DNA of 64,000 bases from an uncultured Mycoplasmatota bacterium (GCA_900546275.1 URCH01000006.1:7509-71508); one strand, 5' to 3'; positions 7,934 to 16,424 are shown, counted from the stretch's first letter. Numbers and translations: made by a program. Notes: generated from the letters alone by a model not told the origin.

Positions 7934-9514
7934 TTATTCTGTTACTTTATCAGTGACAATACTTTCTGTAGTTAAAATCATTTTTGATACAGACACAGCA
8001 TTTTCAAGCGCTGTTCTAGTTACTTTAGCAGGATCTACAATTCCATTTGTTTTCATATCTACTAATTCTCCATTGGCGGCATTATATCCAATTCCTACGT
8101 TAGATGATGCTACTTTATCAAATATTATAGCAGGTTCATCTCCAGCATTTATTGCAATTTGTTTAAGTGGTGTCTCTAATGCTTTAAGTACAATATTGCC
8201 ACCTACTTTCTCAGCATCATCAAGTTTAGAAACTACTTTTGAAACATTTGGAATTATATCTACATAAGCAGTTCCTCCACCAGCAACTATTCCTTCTTCT
8301 ACAGCTGCTTTTGTTGCTGCTAGTGCGTCTTCAATTCTTAATTTTTTCTCTTTCATTTCTACTTCGGTTGTTGCTCCAACTTTAATTACTGCAACACCTC
8401 CTGCAAGTTTAGCAAGTCTTTCTTGTAATTGTAATTTTAAATTACTACTAATAGCATCTGATGCAATTTGTCTTTTTATTTCTTCTATTCTATCAGTTAT
8501 TTCTTTCTTATTTCCTAGTCCATCAACTATTATTGTAGAGTCTTTATTTGTTTTAATTTGTTTAGCTCTACCTAACATATCAATAGTAATATCTTTTAAT
8601 TCTTCTTTTAAGTCATTCTTAATAACTTTTGCACCAGTAAGTATAGCTATATCGTCTAATAATGCTAATCTATATTCACCAGTTTCAGGTGCTTTTACAG
8701 CAATTATATCTAATATTCCACTAACATTATTTAATACTATAGTAGATAATGCTTCTCCTTCTATGTCATCACAAATTATAAATAATTTTTTATTTTCTTG
8801 CATTGTTTGTTCTATTATAGGTAATATTTCCTTAAAGTTTGATATTTTCTTATCTGTAATTAAAATATATGGATCATCAACTATAGTTTCTTGTTTTTCT
8901 TTATCTTTAATCATATATGGTGAAACAACACCTTTATTAAATTGCATTCCTTCTACAACTTCGATTTCCGTATTTGAAGTTCTCGATTCTTCAAGGGTAA
9001 TAACACCATCAGTAGATACTTTTTCCATTGCATCTGCAATTAATTCCCCAATTTCATTATTATTAGCTGAAATTGACGCAACTCTTGCAATATCTTCTTT
9101 CCCTTCGACTTTTGAACTAATCTTTTTAATTTCTTTTATAGATGACTCTAATGTCTTATCCATTCCTCTTTTAATAGCCATTGGATCAGCTCCAGCTGCA
9201 ATATTTTTAACTCCTTCTTTTACCATAGATTGAGCAAGTACTGTTGCAGTTGTTGTTCCATCTCCGGCTACATCATTTGTTTTTATGGAAACTTGTTTAA
9301 CTAAACTTGCTCCCATATTTTCAAATTTATCATCCAATGTAATTTCTTTTGCAATCGTAACACCATCATTTGTAATTAACGGTGTTCCGCCTCTATCCAA
9401 TACAACGTTTCTTCCTTTAGGTCCTAACGTAACTTTAACAGTATCTGCTAATTTATTGATACCATTTAATAATGAACTTCTTGCATCTTCTCCAAATTTA
9501 ATTTCTTTAGCCAT
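7934..9514 (-). CDS. groL: chaperonin GroEL (Hsp60)
   Basis: ATP-driven folding chamber subunit, working with GroES. The 526-residue product begins MAKEIKFGEDARSSL, with the nucleotide-binding LGPKGRNVVLD and GDGTTTATVLAQ motifs; apical and intermediate domains follow. The usual C-terminal Gly-Met repeat is absent (it ends VTDKVTE). The frame opens seven codons earlier, inside the groES end, but the SD AGGAG and protein homology fix the start at 9514. It follows groES by 13 bp. Confidence 0.98.
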   Translation of the reverse strand: MAKEIKFGEDARSSLLNGINKLADTVKVTLGPKGRNVVLDRGGTPLITNDGVTIAKEITLDDKFENMGASLVKQVSIKTNDVAGDGTTTATVLAQSMVKEGVKNIAAGADPMAIKRGMDKTLESSIKEIKKISSKVEGKEDIARVASISANNNEIGELIADAMEKVSTDGVITLEESRTSNTEIEVVEGMQFNKGVVSPYMIKDKEKQETIVDDPYILITDKKISNFKEILPIIEQTMQENKKLFIICDDIEGEALSTIVLNNVSGILDIIAVKAPETGEYRLALLDDIAILTGAKVIKNDLKEELKDITIDMLGRAKQIKTNKDSTIIVDGLGNKKEITDRIEEIKRQIASDAISSNLKLQLQERLAKLAGGVAVIKVGATTEVEMKEKKLRIEDALAATKAAVEEGIVAGGGTAYVDIIPNVSKVVSKLDDAEKVGGNIVLKALETPLKQIAINAGDEPAIIFDKVASSNVGIGYNAANGELVDMKTNGIVDPAKVTRTALENAVSVSKMILTTESIVTDKVTE

Positions 9515-9527
9515 ATTTTTCACTCTC

Positions 9528-9815
9528 CTATTCAATTACTGCTAAAATTTGGTTTTGATCTATTATTGTCAAATCTTCGCCTTCATATGTTACTTCATTA
9601 TCCCCAGCATAACTGCTTAAAAATACTTTGTCTCCAACTTTTACATCAAACGGAACTGTCTTCCCATTATCTAAAATTCTTCCAGTTCCAAGTGCAACTA
9701 CTGTTGCTATTCTTGATTTTTCTTTGTTAGTCTCACCTAAAATAATTCCAGTTGCAGTTTTTGTTTCTTCTTTTTCTCTTCGTACTACAACTCTTTCACC
9801 TAATGGTTTAATCAC
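9528..9815 (-). CDS. groS: co-chaperonin GroES (Hsp10)
   Basis: A 95-residue heptameric lid for the GroEL chamber. It opens MIKPLGERVVVRREKEE and has the mobile loop ETKTATGIILGETNKEK, which contacts GroEL. It starts at GTG with AAGGA upstream. It is the first gene of the heat-shock operon; its ~140-nt leader contains four hairpins, including two identical palindromes, and the promoter lies under CIRCE. Confidence 0.97.
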   Translation of the reverse strand: MIKPLGERVVVRREKEETKTATGIILGETNKEKSRIATVVALGTGRILDNGKTVPFDVKVGDKVFLSSYAGDNEVTYEGEDLTIIDQNQILAVIE

Positions 9816-9838
9816 TATAATTCCTTCTTTCTTTTTTT

Positions 9839-9942
9839 GTTCAATTTTGAACTAATAATCATTTTTTAAGAACATGTTAATGTTCTTATTTATTTGTTCA
9901 ATTTTGAACTATCACTTAAAAATTATAGTCTTTTTTCAAGAC
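9839..9942 (-). promoter_or_regulatory. hairpin-rich groES leader with duplicated palindrome
   Basis: The palindrome GTTCAATTTTGAAC occurs twice (9839-9852 and 9896-9909), within an identical 18-bp context, 57 bp apart. Between them lies a third inverted repeat, AAGAACAT/ATGTTCTT (9868-9887). A fourth hairpin, GTCTT/AAGAC, is at 9928-9942. All lie between the promoter and the groES SD. They may be regulator-binding sites (for example for the adjacent MarR protein) or mRNA structures. Confidence 0.6.
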
Positions 9943-9964
9943 CTATTTTTTTAAGTACAATTAA

Positions 9965-9993
9965 TTTATACCACAATAAATTAGCAATGTCAA
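9965..9993 (-). promoter_or_regulatory. sigma-A promoter of groESL operon
   Basis: Minus strand: TTGACA, exact 17-bp spacer, TATAAA. The -35 box lies inside the CIRCE element, so HrcA binding would block RNA polymerase. Confidence 0.85.
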
Positions 9994-10007
9994 TAGTTGA
10001 GTGCTAA
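9981..10007 (-). promoter_or_regulatory. CIRCE operator (HrcA site)
   Basis: Minus strand: TTAGCACTC, 9-nt spacer, CATTGCTAA. The TTAGCACTC arm matches consensus perfectly and the other arm in six of nine positions. It overlaps the groESL -35 box and, at 10004-10007, the end of the MarR gene. hrcA is not in this window. Confidence 0.9.
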
Positions 10008-10447
10008 CTTTTTGAAATTTCCTCTTCTATTAATAATTTTAGACAATTTTTTTGCATCTGTTCTAAAACACTTTCAAAAATTTTGATATTCTCTTTAGAT
10101 ATTCCTTTTGTTAAGGAATCAGTAATCAATTTTTCTCTTTGCCTTAAATCATTTAATATATAATCAGCATTTTTGTTTATAAATAATCTTATTACTTTTC
10201 TATCATATTCATCTTGTATCCTAATTATAATATTATCTTTTGTTAACGAATCAATTGATTTAGATATATGTGATTTTGTTGTCATTAAATCATCAACTAT
10301 TTCTTTTGCTGTATTTTTCATTTGATGTTTGTCTAAGTAAAGTAATAACATAATTTCATTCATAGTTAATCCATATTTTTTTCTTAAATCATCATATGAA
10401 TTATCATACATTTTTTTTATAATTAGTGCTTGTACTGGTATCTTCAT
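10004..10447 (-). CDS. MarR-family transcriptional regulator
   Basis: A 147-residue winged-helix repressor-type protein. The DNA-binding part is at about residues 25-95: LTMNEIMLLLYLDKHQ, the recognition region TAKEIVDDLMTTKSHISKSI, and a wing with the family signature Asp-Arg (QDEYDRKVIRL). Helices at both ends would form the dimer interface. SD GGGAGG. Its last codons overlap CIRCE, so it sits directly before groES on the same strand; read-through would couple the two. No cysteine appears in the N-terminal redox-sensing position used by OhrR proteins. Confidence 0.87.
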   Translation of the reverse strand: MKIPVQALIIKKMYDNSYDDLRKKYGLTMNEIMLLLYLDKHQMKNTAKEIVDDLMTTKSHISKSIDSLTKDNIIIRIQDEYDRKVIRLFINKNADYILNDLRQREKLITDSLTKGISKENIKIFESVLEQMQKNCLKLLIEEEISKS

Positions 10448-10466
10448 ATTGATTCCTCCCTATGAC

Positions 10467-10475
10467 ATTATAACA
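10467..10475 (-). promoter_or_regulatory. extended -10 promoter of the MarR gene
   Basis: The minus strand reads TGTTATAAT, an extended -10 with perfect hexamer, a few bases before the SD. No clear -35 at 17 bp. Confidence 0.45.
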
Positions 10476-10518
10476 TAAATTTTAATCATATTTTCTCAAT
10501 ATTTAAAATTAATATATT

Positions 10519-10593
10519 TTAGCTCGTCACTCCTATTAACCTTATGCGTGCAACTCCTAATGCTTGAATTGTTATATTAAGAAAACCAACTCC
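10519..10593 (-). pseudogene. second spoVS-like relic
   Basis: A short frame ending at 10519 reads GVGFLNITIQALGVARI. This lines up without gaps with the SpoVS core GAGALNQAIKAIAIARG encoded 190 bp upstream (about half the residues identical), and the DNA aligns too. It has no start codon or SD of its own and lies just after a terminator. I infer the remains of a tandem spoVS copy. Confidence 0.4.
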
Positions 10594-10594
10594 A

Positions 10595-10620
10595 AAAGAA
10601 AAACACCAAAAATGGTGTTT
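10595..10620 (-). terminator. terminator downstream of truncated spoVS
   Basis: Minus-strand arms AAACACC and GGTGTTT around a 6-nt loop, followed by TTCTTTT. Confidence 0.7.
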
Positions 10621-10724
10621 ATATGCTTAGCTCATTTTTAAAATATTTTAGATATAGAATCTCGCAAAGTACCTTAATATATAGGGTTTCTCGCCTAATG
10701 CGACCTGTCCTCTTCTAATTATTT

Positions 10725-10904
10725 CTAGTACTGAGTTTGAGGAGTAACCCGACCTCTAGCAATAGCAATTGCTTTAATAGCTTGATTAAGTGCTCCCGCT
10801 CCTATAGCCTGAATTTCTACAGTCCCTTTTTCACGAAATACGTTTGCAAGTGCTCCAGCAACTGAATTTGGATTTGATTTAGTTGAAACTTTAAGTGTTT
10901 CCAT
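10725..10904 (-). pseudogene. spoVS: spoVS, truncated (stage V sporulation protein S)
   Basis: SpoVS is a small Alba-like nucleic-acid-binding protein needed for late sporulation. The 59 codons start METLKVSTKSNPNSVAGALA and run through GTVEIQAIGAGALNQ to KAIAIARG, nearly identical to the usual family sequence. After ARG the reading diverges (RVTPQTQY) and stops at 10725. The normal C-terminal ~30 residues, with the CIPAF and TAIKLIVEPR motifs, are not found in any frame. An AGAGGA SD is about 10 nt upstream. The remaining 67% could still be made, but the fold should be incomplete. About 85 bp of less AT-rich sequence with a small hairpin follows before the terminator. Confidence 0.75.
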
Positions 10905-10978
10905 GATAATTGATTCCTCTCTTTCTATAGTTAAATATATGAACTAGTTTTAAAAATTTTACTAAGAAAGAGAAAAAT

Positions 10979-13012
10979 TTATTTTTTTAATATTCTCGTC
11001 GTATTTAAAATTGTAAGTAAAGTTACTCCAGTATCTGCAAATACTGCTTGCCACATTGTTGCAATTCCAATTGTACTTAATATTAATACTATTACTTTTA
11101 CAGAAATAGCAAAAATTAAATTTTGTTTGATTATTTTATTAGTTTTTTTAGATATTTTTATTCCATCAACTATTTTTGAAAGTTCGTCTGTCATAATAAC
11201 AACATCTGAGGCCTCTATTGCGGAAGCACTTCCAATACCACCCATTGATATACCAATATTGGATAATGCAAGTGATGGTGCATCATTTATACCATCTCCA
11301 ACAAATGCAACTGTTTTTCCTGTTTTTATATTTTCTTGCAATAAATTATATTTATCATCTGGTAAAAGTTCATAATAAACATCATTAATTCCAACTTTTT
11401 TAGAAATTATAGTTGCAATTTCCTTATTATCGCCTGTAAACATTTTTGTATTTATTTTCATTTTATCTAATTGTTCTATTGTTTTTTTAGCATCTTTTTT
11501 TATTCCATCTAACAATTGTAATCTAGCTATTATTTTATTATTTAATGATAAATATATGTAATTATCTTTTTTATTTTCTCCACAAAAAGAAGAAGACCCT
11601 ATTTTTATATCATCATTATTAAGTTTATACATTATTCCTTTACCTGAAACTTCTTCAAAATCTTTTACATAATTATTATTAGTTTTTATATCAAATATTT
11701 TAATTATTGATTTAGCTATTGGATGGTTTGATAATTTTTCACCTTTGACATAAAATTCTATTATTTGTTTTTTAGTATAATTTTTATCTATTATTTCAAG
11801 TTCATAATTACTAAATTCACCTGTTGTTATTGTTCCTGTCTTATCGAATATTATTGTATTTATCTTTGATAATGCATCTAAGTAATCACTACCTTTTATT
11901 AGTATTCCCTCCTTTGAAGCTTTTCCAATGCCTGAAAAATAACTAAGTGGTACTGAAATAGCTATTGCACAAGGACATGAAACTACTAAAAATATTAATG
12001 ATCTATATATGGCATCTAATATATTAAATTTAAATATAAATATTAACACAATTGATGTAATAATAGCTAGTATTAAAATCGTTGGGGTATAAATTTTCGA
12101 AAAAGTTGATACAAATGATTCTGTTTTAGCTTTTCTATCTGTTGCTTTTTCTACTAAATCAAGTATTCTTGATACTGTACTATTATCGTATGTATTTGTA
12201 ACTTTAATTTCTAATAAGCCTTTAATATTTATTGAGCCTGATAAAACATTATCATTTTCTTTAACACTTCTTAATTTGCTTTCTCCTGTAAGAGCTGCAG
12301 TATTTAATTTTGCCTCTCCCTTAATAACTATTCCATCAAGTGCGATTTTTTCTCCTTGTTTTATTACTATAATATCACCAATTTTTACTTCTTCAGGATT
12401 TACTTTTAATACATCATTTCCATTTTTTAGATTTGCATATTCTGGTTTTATATCCATCAAATTTCCAATTGATTTTCTTGAATTATTAACGGCGATTTCT
12501 TCAAGTATTTTACCTATTTCATATAATAATATAACCATTAATCCTTCATGTACATTATTTGTAAAATATGCCCCTATACATGATATTGTTACTAAGAAAT
12601 TTTCGTTTATTGTTTTTGATTTATATAGTAATTTAATGGAATTTGAAATTGTTCTAAATAATAATATAAAATATCCTAAAATTATAAAGATTTTTGAAAT
12701 TTCATTTTTAAAAACAAGCATTCCAAGGATAGATAGTATTGTTCCAATTATTAATCTTATTACATCAAAAATTACTTTGTTCTTTTTTTCTGTTTCAGCT
12801 AGTTCTAATACTTTTATATTAGGTTCTAATGATTTTACAATAGATGAAACTGTTTTTTTCACATCTTTTTCTATAGACGTTTCTACTGTAAGTATAAGAT
12901 TTGAAAAGTTAACTGTTGCTTTTTCTATTCTAGGATCTTTATTTAATTTTGCTTCTATTTTATTTGCACAATTTGCGCAATCTAAATTATTCAATTTATA
13001 TTTATATCTCAT
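10979..13012 (-). CDS. cadA: heavy-metal P1B-type ATPase (Zn/Cd/Pb efflux)
   Basis: ATP-driven pump exporting soft divalent metals. Order in the 677-residue product: N-terminal heavy-metal-associated domain with NLDCANCANK; TM helices; actuator loop with TGES; the membrane metal site SCPCAIAIS (CPC); phosphorylation site FDKTGTITTGEF; the P1B HP motif in SNHPIAKS; and the hinge VGDGINDAPSLA. CPC together with an ArsR/CadC-type partner favours Zn/Cd/Pb over Cu. It overlaps the arsR gene by 11 nt, so translation is coupled. Confidence 0.95.
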   Translation of the reverse strand: MRYKYKLNNLDCANCANKIEAKLNKDPRIEKATVNFSNLILTVETSIEKDVKKTVSSIVKSLEPNIKVLELAETEKKNKVIFDVIRLIIGTILSILGMLVFKNEISKIFIILGYFILLFRTISNSIKLLYKSKTINENFLVTISCIGAYFTNNVHEGLMVILLYEIGKILEEIAVNNSRKSIGNLMDIKPEYANLKNGNDVLKVNPEEVKIGDIIVIKQGEKIALDGIVIKGEAKLNTAALTGESKLRSVKENDNVLSGSINIKGLLEIKVTNTYDNSTVSRILDLVEKATDRKAKTESFVSTFSKIYTPTILILAIITSIVLIFIFKFNILDAIYRSLIFLVVSCPCAIAISVPLSYFSGIGKASKEGILIKGSDYLDALSKINTIIFDKTGTITTGEFSNYELEIIDKNYTKKQIIEFYVKGEKLSNHPIAKSIIKIFDIKTNNNYVKDFEEVSGKGIMYKLNNDDIKIGSSSFCGENKKDNYIYLSLNNKIIARLQLLDGIKKDAKKTIEQLDKMKINTKMFTGDNKEIATIISKKVGINDVYYELLPDDKYNLLQENIKTGKTVAFVGDGINDAPSLALSNIGISMGGIGSASAIEASDVVIMTDELSKIVDGIKISKKTNKIIKQNLIFAISVKVIVLILSTIGIATMWQAVFADTGVTLLTILNTTRILKK

Positions 13013-13295
13013 TTATATGTTCACATCCTATCTTAAATATTTTTTCTACATGATCATCAGCTAGTGAATAAAAAATTGAGTTTCCTTCTTTTCTATATTT
13101 AACCAATTTTGAACTTTTTAAAATTCTTAATTGATGAGAAATTGCTGACTGACTTACATTTGTTTTTTCTGATATTTGATTTACACATAGTTCATTATCT
13201 ATAAGAATATTTATTATTTTTATTCTAGTTGAATCACCAAATATTTTATATAATTCAGCCAAATCTATTATTTTATCTTCATCAAGTAACTTCAT
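13002..13295 (-). CDS. ArsR/SmtB-family metal-responsive repressor
   Basis: A 97-residue winged-helix repressor that leaves DNA when metal binds. It has GDSTRIKIINIL and the recognition helix NVSQSAISHQLRILK. Both possible sensor sites are visible: ELCVNQIS (alpha-3, one Cys) and the C-terminal ADDHVEKIFKIGCEH (alpha-5 Asp, His, His), the latter typical of Zn sensors. The frame opens at 13307, but GGAGG 5 nt before the ATG at 13295 fixes the start. It is first gene of the metal-efflux operon, with its operator at 13309-13328. Confidence 0.93.
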   Translation of the reverse strand: MKLLDEDKIIDLAELYKIFGDSTRIKIINILIDNELCVNQISEKTNVSQSAISHQLRILKSSKLVKYRKEGNSIFYSLADDHVEKIFKIGCEHINEI

Positions 13296-13308
13296 ATTAA
13301 CCTCCATT

Positions 13309-13328
13309 ATATGAATAGTTGTTCATAT
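13309..13328 (-). promoter_or_regulatory. ArsR/CadC-type operator
   Basis: Inverted repeat ATATGAATAGTTGTTCATAT (arms differ at one position), the typical SmtB/CadC site. It lies between the -10 box and the start codon, covering the likely transcription start. Confidence 0.85.
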
Positions 13329-13334
13329 ATTAAT

Positions 13335-13363
13335 ATTATATGTTTTTATGATTTTTATGTCAA
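13335..13363 (-). promoter_or_regulatory. consensus sigma-A promoter of metal-efflux operon
   Basis: Minus strand: TTGACA, 17-bp spacer, TATAAT; both hexamers match consensus perfectly. So strong a promoter fits tight repression by the adjacent operator. Confidence 0.9.
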
Positions 13364-13413
13364 GAAAAAAATTATTTCCATCATTATATAAACATAAGTT
13401 AGTTTTATAATAT

Positions 13414-13445
13414 AAAAAACTCGCTTCTTATGTTCAAGAAACGAG
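13414..13445 (-). terminator. rho-independent terminator
   Basis: Minus-strand arms CTCGTTTCTT and AAGAAGCGAG (10 bp, one G-T), 6-nt loop, then six T. It terminates the unknown gene at 13468-14202 and the exporter operon above it. Confidence 0.85.
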
Positions 13446-13467
13446 ATTCATATCAAATTTACATTAT

Positions 13468-14202
13468 TTATTTTTTCAAAACTTTCAAATAGTTTTTTTT
13501 ATATAATTCATTAATTTCATTTAAGTCATTTCGTCTATTTGAAAAACTAAACTTATCAAACGAACATATTATACTTGGTGTGTAATATGTTTTTAAAGTT
13601 GTAGGATAAAAAGCATTATTATATATATTTAATAGACCTGTTTTTAATTTAACACATGGCACGATGTAATATGAATCTATTTTGTATGAACGAGATAGCA
13701 ATGCATTATCATCTAATTGGCTTAAGGTATTCGCATAACAGTATGACCTTTTATTTATTTGTGTTGATGCAGTATTATAATTAACAAATTTATCTATTAC
13801 TGTTATTTTTGTAGTAATTACGTTACAAAAGTACGCATCATATAGTTTAAAATGCATAGTGCTTGGATCTAACATAGGTACTTCATTTGAACTAAAGATT
13901 AATTTAAATAAATTTAATATATCATTTATATCTCCATATTTTATGATGCTATAATCTTTAAACGAAATAAAATATTTAAATGGTGTTATATCCTTCACAT
14001 AACTATAACCACACTCTGTATAACTATTTCCATTTTCTAGACATATATATGAGTTTCCAACTTTTTTAAATAATGAAAATAAATGTTTGTAAGATTTTTT
14101 TCTTTTATCTTTTTCATAGAAACCTACATTTATCATATCATTATTATAATTATCATCATGTATAAATAAATCTGCTACATATAAATCATCAAGTTCAAAC
14201 AT
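13468..14202 (-). CDS. hypothetical protein, 244 aa
   Basis: A soluble protein rich in Tyr, Phe, Asn and Ser, starting MFELDDLYVADLFI, with no signal peptide or membrane segment. Several short aromatic beta-like blocks (YICLENGNSYTECGYSYV, FKYFISFKDYSIIKYG) suggest a beta-rich fold. I do not recognise a family. SD AGGTGA, about 8 nt before ATG. It begins 15 bp after the NatB-like permease gene and is the last gene of that operon, so a function linked to the exporter is possible but unproven. Confidence 0.7.
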   Translation of the reverse strand: MFELDDLYVADLFIHDDNYNNDMINVGFYEKDKRKKSYKHLFSLFKKVGNSYICLENGNSYTECGYSYVKDITPFKYFISFKDYSIIKYGDINDILNLFKLIFSSNEVPMLDPSTMHFKLYDAYFCNVITTKITVIDKFVNYNTASTQINKRSYCYANTLSQLDDNALLSRSYKIDSYYIVPCVKLKTGLLNIYNNAFYPTTLKTYYTPSIICSFDKFSFSNRRNDLNEINELYKKNYLKVLKK

Positions 14203-14217
14203 AATTTATCACCTACT

Positions 14218-15537
14218 CTAATTTTTGATTGCTTTAAACATTTTTTTCCATAAATTCTTTGAGGAATAATTTAATATTCCAACTTTATATATTTTTAAAC
14301 CATATTTTATTAGTAAAAATATAAAACCAAGAGTTAGTAAAATTGATATAATCACTTCTATTATTCCTATTTGGCCTAACATTAATAATGATGGTGAAAG
14401 AATTGCAGATATAAGTGGAACAAAAGATAAAACTTTTATAAATAATGCTCCTTCAAATACTCCAGACATCATTGCAAGGCAATATCCTACTAATGAAATT
14501 ATTATTATAGGAGTTTGCAATTGTTGAAAATCTTCTATATTGGTTGTCATTGAAGCTAATATTCCGGCTAATAGAGAATACGCTACAAATGTTATAAGCA
14601 TAAGTACAAGTGTTAATGGAATAATATATATTAATTTTGAAATAACATTTGAACCTATCAAATTTGTTATTATATTTGTTACTTCATTACCTATTCCACT
14701 TGTTATACTTGAACCACCAATCTTATTTCTTATAAAAAGTGCAAGTGCTCCATATATTAATAATAATGAACCTTGAATTAAAACAAATAAATTTCCAGCT
14801 ATAACTTTTGAAAAGAAATGTGTTGTTGGTGAAACATTTGATATTATAATTTCCATGCCTCTTGTTGTTTTTTCATCATTTACCTCAGCACCAATCATTT
14901 GTACTAAGAATATTGTTAATAAGAAGAATGGCAAAATAACTATTGGGAATACAGTAGTCATTATTATAGACATATTTTCATCTGTACTATTTTTCTTTTC
15001 ATCTAACCATTGTCTATTAATTTCTATTGTTTTATATATATTATTAAGTTCTCCTTCTGATATGGAGGAATTTTTAATAGCAAGTGCTATTTTTGTATTA
15101 TTAATTGCATTTGTAATTACTTGACTATCTATTAAATCCATATATTCTTTTGTTATCATAGTTACATCAATTGTATTTTGTTCTGATGAATCTATTTTTA
15201 ATATTATATTGTTTTTTTCTTTTTCATCTTTGTCTAATTTTTCTTTTAAATTATCTATTGATTCATCTGATAGGACAAGTTCATATGTTGAATTTTCACC
15301 AAGAGATGTTTCTGCTTGGGATATTTGTGTTTTTAATATTTCATATGAATTTGCATTATCTAAAACATATACTTTATTTTTTTCTGTAAATTCTCCACCA
15401 AACAGTGATATTATACTGTCAATATTTGCAAGACCAATTACAACGATTGCTATTAAAATATTTGCTAGTAGAAACCATTTTGTTTTAATTTTTCTTTTTA
15501 AACTAACTCCTGTTAAATATCCAAGCTTACTTTTCAT
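14218..15537 (-). CDS. natB: NatB-like ABC-2 exporter permease
   Basis: Membrane subunit of an ABC exporter in the Na+-exporting NatAB style. The 439-residue product has one N-terminal TM (about 20-40), a large extracytoplasmic loop (about 45-195), then five to six TM helices near the C-terminus. GAEVNDEKTTRGMEIIISNV is the typical NatB/ABC-2 element after the loop. The frame opens with a GTG at 15546, but AGGTG 6 nt before the ATG at 15537 favours the latter. It overlaps the ATPase gene by 11 nt. The real substrate is unknown. Confidence 0.87.
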   Translation of the reverse strand: MKSKLGYLTGVSLKRKIKTKWFLLANILIAIVVIGLANIDSIISLFGGEFTEKNKVYVLDNANSYEILKTQISQAETSLGENSTYELVLSDESIDNLKEKLDKDEKEKNNIILKIDSSEQNTIDVTMITKEYMDLIDSQVITNAINNTKIALAIKNSSISEGELNNIYKTIEINRQWLDEKKNSTDENMSIIMTTVFPIVILPFFLLTIFLVQMIGAEVNDEKTTRGMEIIISNVSPTTHFFSKVIAGNLFVLIQGSLLLIYGALALFIRNKIGGSSITSGIGNEVTNIITNLIGSNVISKLIYIIPLTLVLMLITFVAYSLLAGILASMTTNIEDFQQLQTPIIIISLVGYCLAMMSGVFEGALFIKVLSFVPLISAILSPSLLMLGQIGIIEVIISILLTLGFIFLLIKYGLKIYKVGILNYSSKNLWKKMFKAIKN

Positions 15538-16423
15538 ATGATTCACCTACTTTAGCAACAAATATTTCATTTAATGATGGTTCTTCTAATACAAATTTAG
15601 TAATTTCTTTATCTTTTATTTTTTTAAATATTAATGGAGCAACTTTCTCATTTTCTATTTTTAATTCAAGTTCATCTGAGTGTTCTATTATTTCATTAAC
15701 GCCTTTTATTTTTTCTAATTCTTCTTTTGTAACATTGCCTTTTACAAAAACATTTTTCTTTCTATATTTTTTCTTAATATCTTTTATATTACCGGATAAT
15801 ACATTTTTTCCTTTTAAAAGTATTACTATTTTTTTACAAAATAATTCTACATGTTCCATTCTATGTGATGAAAATATAATAATACTTCCTTTTTTAGACA
15901 TTTCTACAATTTCATTTTTAAATAATTCAACATTAAATGGATCTAATCCAGAAAATGGTTCATCTAATATAAGTAATTTAGGTTCATTTATAATAGCTGT
16001 TATGAATTGTATTTTTTGTTGATTACCTTTTGATAATTCTTTGATTTTTTTGTTTTCATATTCTGGGACTCCAAACTTTTCAAGTAATGTTTTCATTTTT
16101 TTTAATATATCTTCTTTTTCCATTCCTTTTAATGTTCCATAATATAAACATTGTTCTTTTACAGTTAATTTAGTCAATAAACTTCTTTCTTCTGTTAAAA
16201 ATCCTATTTTATCTGTAACTGAGTAATCTATTTTTTTACCATCTAATGTTATGTTTCCACTGGTTGGTTCTATTAAGTTTAAAATCATTCTGAATGTTGT
16301 TGTTTTTCCAGCTCCATTTACACCTAACAAACCAAATATTTCTCCTTCTTTTACATCAAAGGATAAGTTATCTACTGCAAGAAAATCATCATAGTATTTA
16401 GTTACGTTTTCTAGTTTTAACAC
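15527..16423 (-). CDS. natA: NatA-like ABC transporter ATPase
   Basis: Cytosolic ATPase energising the adjacent permease; 298 aa. It has Walker A GVNGAGKTTT, signature LSKGNQQK, Walker B LLILDEP followed by FSGLDP, and the switch His in IIFSSHRMEHVE. The C-terminal ~80 residues form the extra domain usual in exporters of this type. The frame is open to 16459, but AAGGAG 8 nt before the GTG at 16423 identifies the start, 1 bp after the stop of the preceding gene. Confidence 0.92.
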   Translation of the reverse strand: MLKLENVTKYYDDFLAVDNLSFDVKEGEIFGLLGVNGAGKTTTFRMILNLIEPTSGNITLDGKKIDYSVTDKIGFLTEERSLLTKLTVKEQCLYYGTLKGMEKEDILKKMKTLLEKFGVPEYENKKIKELSKGNQQKIQFITAIINEPKLLILDEPFSGLDPFNVELFKNEIVEMSKKGSIIIFSSHRMEHVELFCKKIVILLKGKNVLSGNIKDIKKKYRKKNVFVKGNVTKEELEKIKGVNEIIEHSDELELKIENEKVAPLIFKKIKDKEITKFVLEEPSLNEIFVAKVGESYEK

Positions 16424-16424
16424 A

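Noticed and set aside
8763..9233. 156-codon plus-strand frame inside groEL
   Set aside because: Antisense shadow of a conserved gene.
12276..13064. 262-codon plus-strand frame opposite the metal ATPase
   Set aside because: No SD, no known domain; it is the complement of a well-supported P-type ATPase.
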